From NCBI GenBank assembly GCA_013202725.1, contig JABMRH010000167.1:1-10648 (forward strand): a stretch of DNA of 10,648 nt, written 5' to 3'. The translations under genes and the position numbers were made by a program. Below the pieces are notes generated by a model that had not been told where the DNA came from, made no database searches, and saw only the letters and a program-made list of their open reading frames with translations. The DNA comes from Desulfobacteraceae bacterium (GTDB lineage Bacteria; Desulfobacterota; Desulfobacteria; Desulfobacterales; ETH-SRB1). Below, piece after piece: positions 7,103 through 10,648 of this stretch (the stretch's first letter is position 1; every line of letters starts with the position of its first letter).

Positions 7103-7291
7103 TTATTGCATCTTAATAATCATATTATCCGAAGATACAAGATCTTCCAGTATTTCCATACGGATATTATTTTCGCTCTCAACAGCGCAACGCAAGTTTA
7201 TTGAACAATACTTTCTGCAAATCGTATCCTCGATATTGAAATCCCCAAAACATCCTAAATGAGAATTACAAGAAATTTTTTCTTTTTTCAT
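7103..7291 (-). CDS. Small cysteine-rich protein, possible zinc-binding
   Basis: A 62-residue protein read from ATG 7291; the frame can extend six codons to TTG 7309, but ATG preceded by GGGATGA is the likelier start. Cysteines are at 8, 14, 25, 29 and 35. The block CFGDFNIEDTICRKYCSINLRC (broken here as C14-x10-C25-x3-C29-x5-C35) looks like a compact metal site, followed by a helical acidic tail (38-56). I do not recognise a named family. It converges on the oxidase gene with an 11-base gap and has a good promoter at 7408-7435, which supports real expression. Function unknown; a small zinc-finger regulator or adaptor is a guess. Confidence 0.6.
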   Translation of the reverse strand: MKKEKISCNSHLGCFGDFNIEDTICRKYCSINLRCAVESENNIRMEILEDLVSSDNMIIKMQ

Positions 7292-7407
7292 ATATTCATC
7301 CCGCAACAATGTCGTTAAAACAGATTGAGGTCAAAAGCACCCTGCTCCCCTTATAAACTGCAGCAACAGTAATGTTCTTAACAAGTTCCAAATCCATATG
7401 CATTTAT

Positions 7408-7435
7408 ATAATATATATTTATACTGTTAAGTCAA
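7408..7435 (-). promoter_or_regulatory. Candidate promoter for the cysteine-rich small protein
   Basis: On the minus strand TTGACT (7435-7430) and TATTAT (7413-7408) are separated by 16 bases; each has five of six consensus matches. The transcript would start near 7401, giving a leader of about 110 bases before ATG 7291. The position just after the hflX stop means the small gene need not depend on readthrough from hflX. Confidence 0.5.
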
Positions 7436-7455
7436 CCTTGATGAATTCGTAAAAA
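7432..7455. repeat. Second, half copy of the palindromic repeat
   Basis: Bases 7432-7455 match 3294-3317 at 23 of 24 positions; the shared core is CTTGATGAATTCGTAAAAA (7437-7455). Only one arm and the start of the loop are present; the other arm is absent because the hflX stop codon (7456-7458) begins exactly where the match ends. It overlaps the -35 box of the small-protein promoter. Confidence 0.75.
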
Positions 7456-9078
7456 TTAAGTGCTGATCAAAGCATGCATCTTTTCGAGAAGAGGAGTCAA
7501 CGTTAACCCGTTATTAGCTGAAACAGCTATCCCGTCAAGCTGCCTGATCTGTCTGTCTATGATTTCTCCGTCAACAAGATCCTGTTTGTTTAGAACACGA
7601 ACTAAAGGAATATTATTTAGATTAAGGTCGCCTAAAATTTTTTCAACAGATTCAATATGATCTTTGAAACGCGGATTGCTGACATCTATGACATGGAGAA
7701 GAAGATCCGCGCTTTCAAGCTCTTCGAATGTCGCGCGAAAAGCAACCATAAGCTCTTTTGGAAGGTTTTTAATAAAGCCGACCGTATCGGTTATGATCAC
7801 CTCAACATCTTTCGGAAACTTCAAACGCCTGCTCGAAGGGTCTAAAGTAGCAAAAAGACGGTCTTCAACACGCACATCGCTCTTTGTAAGGGTGTTAAGA
7901 AGGGTTGATTTGCCGGCATTGGTATATCCGATTATTGAAATAACCGGAATATCCTTTTTCTGTCTCCTTGCCTTTTGCTGTTTACGTTGCTTCTTTATAA
8001 GAAGGACATCTTTTCCCAGACGCGCAATCCTGTCGCGTACACGCCTCCTGTGTATCTCAAGCTTTGTCTCGCCGGGTCCTCGTCCTCCAATTCCGCCGGT
8101 CAAACGCGACATGGCGGTGCTCTTTGCGATAAGTCGCGGAAGCAGATACCTTAGCTGCGCAAGTTCAACCTGAAGTTTTCCTTCCCTTGTTTGAGCGCGT
8201 TGAGCAAAAATGTCGAGAATTAACTGGGGCCGGTCGATAATCTTAATATCTATTTTATTCGAAATTGAGCGCATCTGGGATGGATTCAATTCCTGATCAA
8301 AAACAATAAGTGTCGCTCCCTTTTTGAGAATTAAAATAGTTATGTCCTGAAGTTTTCCAAGTCCTATAAGAAATCTTGAATCAACCCTTCTGCGCTGTTG
8401 CAGAACGGTGTCTGCCACATCTATACCGCTGGATAGAGCCAGCTCTTTAAGCTCTGCGAGGGAATCCATGGCTATGCTCCTGGGAGCGGTTGTAACACTT
8501 ATCAGTATAGCCCTTTCCTTTCCTGAATCTGCCCTATATAAATGCCCGGCATGAGCAAGTTCTGTTTCAACGGCCTTGATAAGCTCGAGACAGCCTATGT
8601 CTAATTGCCCGGGATTTAGGGGAGCAAGTATCCTGCATTGCTTTCCCTTTTGACTTTTAGGCAGTATATGTCCGACATGAACCTGATTAGGCAGACCATC
8701 TGTTGTTATCGTAATTGCGGCTATTATGTCCAGCCTCAAAAGGACAAGGTCTGCAAGATCATCCTTTGTCAGAGATTCTTTTTTCAGGTGTGTATGTATA
8801 CATCTAAGCCCTTTAAGACGACCTGGAGCAGCTCTATATTCACTTATATCAGGGATTACTATCCCTTGATAATTTCCTAAAATTACACATGCTATTTTTC
8901 CAAGACGGTTTACAAGAAGACCTATCTGGCGGCTTATCTCATGGGAAAGTTTGCTTATTTCGCGGGCAATCTCAAATGTAACGACAAATTCAGTTGGTAT
9001 GCGGCGACGATAAAGATTTTCAAGCCTGCGAATCTGGCTTGCCTTCAGGCCGCCGGTGCTTCCGAAAAGCCTCTTCAT
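7456..9078 (-). CDS. hflX: Ribosome-associated GTPase HflX, long form
   Basis: 540 residues, longer than the roughly 430 of E. coli HflX because of an extra N-terminal domain (about 1-185). The HflX N-domain follows (190-345) with FLIGLGKLQDI and the family hallmark GGIGGRGPGETKLE (328-341), then a basic coiled helix (342-376). The GTPase domain has G1 GYTNAGKS (384-391), G2 FATLDP (409-414), G3 DTVGF (431-435), G4 NKQD (497-500) and G5 SANNG (520-524). HflX binds the 50S subunit and splits stalled ribosomes, especially under heat stress. All catalytic motifs are intact. The start ATG overlaps the dnaB stop by four bases (ATGA), so it is probably cotranscribed and coupled with dnaB. There is no hfq or miaA neighbour, unlike the enterobacterial arrangement. 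The long N-terminal extension also occurs in other bacterial HflX proteins. Confidence 0.95.
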   Translation of the reverse strand: MKRLFGSTGGLKASQIRRLENLYRRRIPTEFVVTFEIAREISKLSHEISRQIGLLVNRLGKIACVILGNYQGIVIPDISEYRAAPGRLKGLRCIHTHLKKESLTKDDLADLVLLRLDIIAAITITTDGLPNQVHVGHILPKSQKGKQCRILAPLNPGQLDIGCLELIKAVETELAHAGHLYRADSGKERAILISVTTAPRSIAMDSLAELKELALSSGIDVADTVLQQRRRVDSRFLIGLGKLQDITILILKKGATLIVFDQELNPSQMRSISNKIDIKIIDRPQLILDIFAQRAQTREGKLQVELAQLRYLLPRLIAKSTAMSRLTGGIGGRGPGETKLEIHRRRVRDRIARLGKDVLLIKKQRKQQKARRQKKDIPVISIIGYTNAGKSTLLNTLTKSDVRVEDRLFATLDPSSRRLKFPKDVEVIITDTVGFIKNLPKELMVAFRATFEELESADLLLHVIDVSNPRFKDHIESVEKILGDLNLNNIPLVRVLNKQDLVDGEIIDRQIRQLDGIAVSANNGLTLTPLLEKMHALIST

Positions 9079-10460
9079 GAATCCATCATATTATAATCAT
9101 CTTCTGATGCCGGGTTTTCAAACCTGGTATAAGAGGTTAAAAAGGTTAAAGGCGCCCACCCGACAGGGCCGTTTCTCTGCTTGGAAATAATTATTTCCGC
9201 TTTACCTTTGTTAGGATTATCTTCATCCTTGTTATATATTTCATCCCTGTAAATGAAGGCAACAACGTCCGCATCCTGTTCAAGTGCGCCTGACTCCCTT
9301 AAATCGGAAAGCTGCGGCCGTTTGTCGCTTCGTTCCTCCAGCTTTCTGTTGAGCTGAGAAAGAGCCAGCACAGGCACGTCGGCCTCCTTTGCCAGCGCCT
9401 TTAATGATCTCGATATCTCTGAAATTTCAAGGTCCCTGCGCTCATTTGAAGATCTACCCCTCATGAGCTGCAGGTAATCGACAATAACCAAACCAAGCCC
9501 TTTGTCCATCTTTAATCTGCGCGTCTTGGCTCTTATCGAAGTAACCGAAATATCGGGTGAGTCATCTATGTAAATCGATGATTCAGACAGCACACCGGCG
9601 GCCTCTGTCAGCCTGTTCCAGTCATCCCTGCTGAAAAAACCGCTCTTTATGCGGTGCGAATCGATCCTTGCCTCAGCACAGAGCAAACGCATCGAAAGCT
9701 GTTCCTTAGACATCTCAAGTGAAAATATCGCAACAGGAACATTGGAATCTACTGCGGCATTCCTCGCAATATTCAGCGCTAAAGAGGTTTTTCCCATACT
9801 TGGACGCGCGGCAATAATTATAAGGTCCGATTTCTGCAAACCCGATGTCAGGCTGTCAAGACGTGTAAAACCTGTCGCAACGCCGGTCAGTAAACTCTTG
9901 TTCCCCTCGCGCTCTTCAAGGGTGTCGATATTCTTGCTGATAAGTTTGCCGATCGGATAAAATGCCTGTTTATTCTTATTTTCCGATATTTCAAAAATGG
10001 ATCTTTCAGCAAAGTCTATTAGTTCGTCAACATCGCCACGGTCTTCAAAACATTGCCTGGCGATCTCATTTGCCTTTTCAATAAGACGCCTCAGCGATGC
10101 CTTGTCATGGATTATCCTGGCATAATGTCGCGCATTTACAGCAAGCGGAACAGTATCCACCAGCCTGGCAAGATATGTAGCCCCTCCGATTTTTTCCAGA
10201 TAATTCTGCTGCTTGAGAATATTGGCAAGAGTCACAAGGTCGATAGGTTCACTCTTTGAAAACAGATCAATCATTGCTGAAAAGATCTTGTTATGAGCCG
10301 ACCTGTAGAAATCCTCAGGAGAAAGAATCTCAACAACATCAAGAAATGCGTTGTTATCTATCAGAATTGCGCTGAGTATCGATTCTTCCGCCTCAAGATT
10401 CTGTGGAGGAATTTTATAAAGAGAAGGATTTTTTTCGCTTTGAAAGCGTGTGTCGGCCAT
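9075..10460 (-). CDS. dnaB: Replicative DNA helicase DnaB
   Basis: 461 residues, normal length, no intein. The N-terminal helical domain (about 17-120, PPQNLEAEESILSAIL onwards) mediates hexamer collar and primase contact; the RecA-like ATPase follows. Walker A is RPSMGKT (219-225), the catalytic glutamate lies in SLEM (Glu249), Walker B in VIVDYLQ (325-331), DLRESGALEQDAD is at 386-398, and the arginine finger in SKQRNG (Arg429). The hexamer unwinds DNA ahead of the replisome 5' to 3' on the lagging strand and is loaded by DnaA-type systems. The start ATG at 10460 has a modest AGG four bases upstream. It is the first gene of a dnaB-hflX pair on the minus strand; the common upstream partner rplI is not in the 188 bases visible. 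Confidence 0.97.
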   Translation of the reverse strand: MADTRFQSEKNPSLYKIPPQNLEAEESILSAILIDNNAFLDVVEILSPEDFYRSAHNKIFSAMIDLFSKSEPIDLVTLANILKQQNYLEKIGGATYLARLVDTVPLAVNARHYARIIHDKASLRRLIEKANEIARQCFEDRGDVDELIDFAERSIFEISENKNKQAFYPIGKLISKNIDTLEEREGNKSLLTGVATGFTRLDSLTSGLQKSDLIIIAARPSMGKTSLALNIARNAAVDSNVPVAIFSLEMSKEQLSMRLLCAEARIDSHRIKSGFFSRDDWNRLTEAAGVLSESSIYIDDSPDISVTSIRAKTRRLKMDKGLGLVIVDYLQLMRGRSSNERRDLEISEISRSLKALAKEADVPVLALSQLNRKLEERSDKRPQLSDLRESGALEQDADVVAFIYRDEIYNKDEDNPNKGKAEIIISKQRNGPVGWAPLTFLTSYTRFENPASEDDYNMMDS

Positions 10461-10510
10461 TTACCTATCTGCATTAACTGATTTTAATAGTTCAGCCACA
10501 AAGGCGCTAA

Positions 10511-10530
10511 CTTGCCTGCCGGCAGGCAGG
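10511..10530. repeat. GC-rich palindrome upstream of dnaB
   Basis: TGCCTGCCGGCAGGCA (10513-10528) is a perfect 16-bp palindrome, extended to 20 bp with one mismatched pair. It lies 50 bases upstream of the dnaB start in otherwise AT-rich DNA. It has no loop, so it is better suited to protein binding or a repeat family than to a terminator hairpin. Confidence 0.7.
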
Positions 10531-10560
10531 GGTTATAACATAATTCTTCTGAAATTTATT

Positions 10561-10594
10561 GAAGATTCCCCACGGCAAGCTGCAGGGAATCTTC
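10561..10594. repeat. Long imperfect hairpin upstream of dnaB
   Basis: GAAGATTCCC (10561-10570) pairs exactly with GGGAATCTTC (10585-10594). The interior (10571-10584) continues the pairing after two mismatches with one G-T wobble down to a tiny loop around GCAAGC. It looks like a decayed longer palindrome. No T-run follows on either side, so intrinsic termination is doubtful; a repeat-element hairpin at the end of an upstream transcript is plausible. Confidence 0.65.
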
Positions 10595-10648
10595 GACCGT
10601 AAGGAAGTTTGCTATTTTCGGATTCGCTCGCTAACCCCGTCCCGCTGA

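Noticed and set aside
7091..7123. Terminator-like ATGATT/AATCAT pair after the oxidase gene
   Set aside because: Only a 6-bp AT-rich stem with a long loop, overlapping the small gene's coding end.
7664..8173. 169-codon frame on the + strand inside hflX
   Set aside because: It is a low-complexity Arg/Ser-rich shadow of the well-conserved HflX GTPase domain.
9649..9960. 103-codon frame on the + strand inside dnaB
   Set aside because: It is antisense to intact DnaB motifs and shows no recognisable product.
10595..10648. End of an upstream gene or RNA gene at the right edge
   Set aside because: No frame with a recognisable product, no tRNA fold; too short to decide.

Overview
The window looks like chromosomal DNA of a Gram-negative anaerobe, most plausibly a deltaproteobacterium of the Desulfobacterales type. 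That placement is an inference from protein style: a single-chain biotin carboxylase/carboxyltransferase, a long HflX, and a GlcD-type oxidase beside a divergent DnaA. No rRNA or other phylogenetic marker is present. Coding DNA has moderate GC, while the 511-base gap before the dnaA-like gene is very AT-rich.

Layout from left to right: (1) the 3' nine-tenths of a pyruvate carboxylase-like gene (+), which ends in an unexpected four-cysteine zinc ribbon; (2) a short convergent gap holding a perfect palindromic repeat; (3) a small two-helix membrane protein (-); (4) an AT-rich intergenic region with a 21-bp palindrome and candidate promoters; (5) a dnaA-like gene (+) whose stop overlaps the start of a glcD-type FAD oxidase (+); (6) a short cysteine-rich protein (-) with its own promoter; (7) hflX and dnaB (-), overlapping by 4 bases and transcribed dnaB then hflX; (8) a non-coding right edge with two strong inverted repeats upstream of dnaB. 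There is no tRNA, rRNA, CRISPR array, transposase or intein.

Functionally there are two themes. One is central carbon metabolism: anaplerotic carboxylation of a 2-oxoacid and oxidation of a 2-hydroxyacid. The other is replication and translation housekeeping: initiator-like DnaA, replicative helicase DnaB, and the ribosome-associated GTPase HflX. The most unusual item is the DnaA-like protein. It keeps the overall DnaA architecture but has lost the arginine finger, the sensor I aspartate and most of the DNA-binding signature. It sits behind an AT-rich region with a symmetric palindrome and a TATAAT box only 5 bases before its ATG. It may be a specialised DnaA paralogue rather than the housekeeping initiator. 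The second notable item is the carboxylase with altered carboxyltransferase pocket residues and a zinc-ribbon tail.
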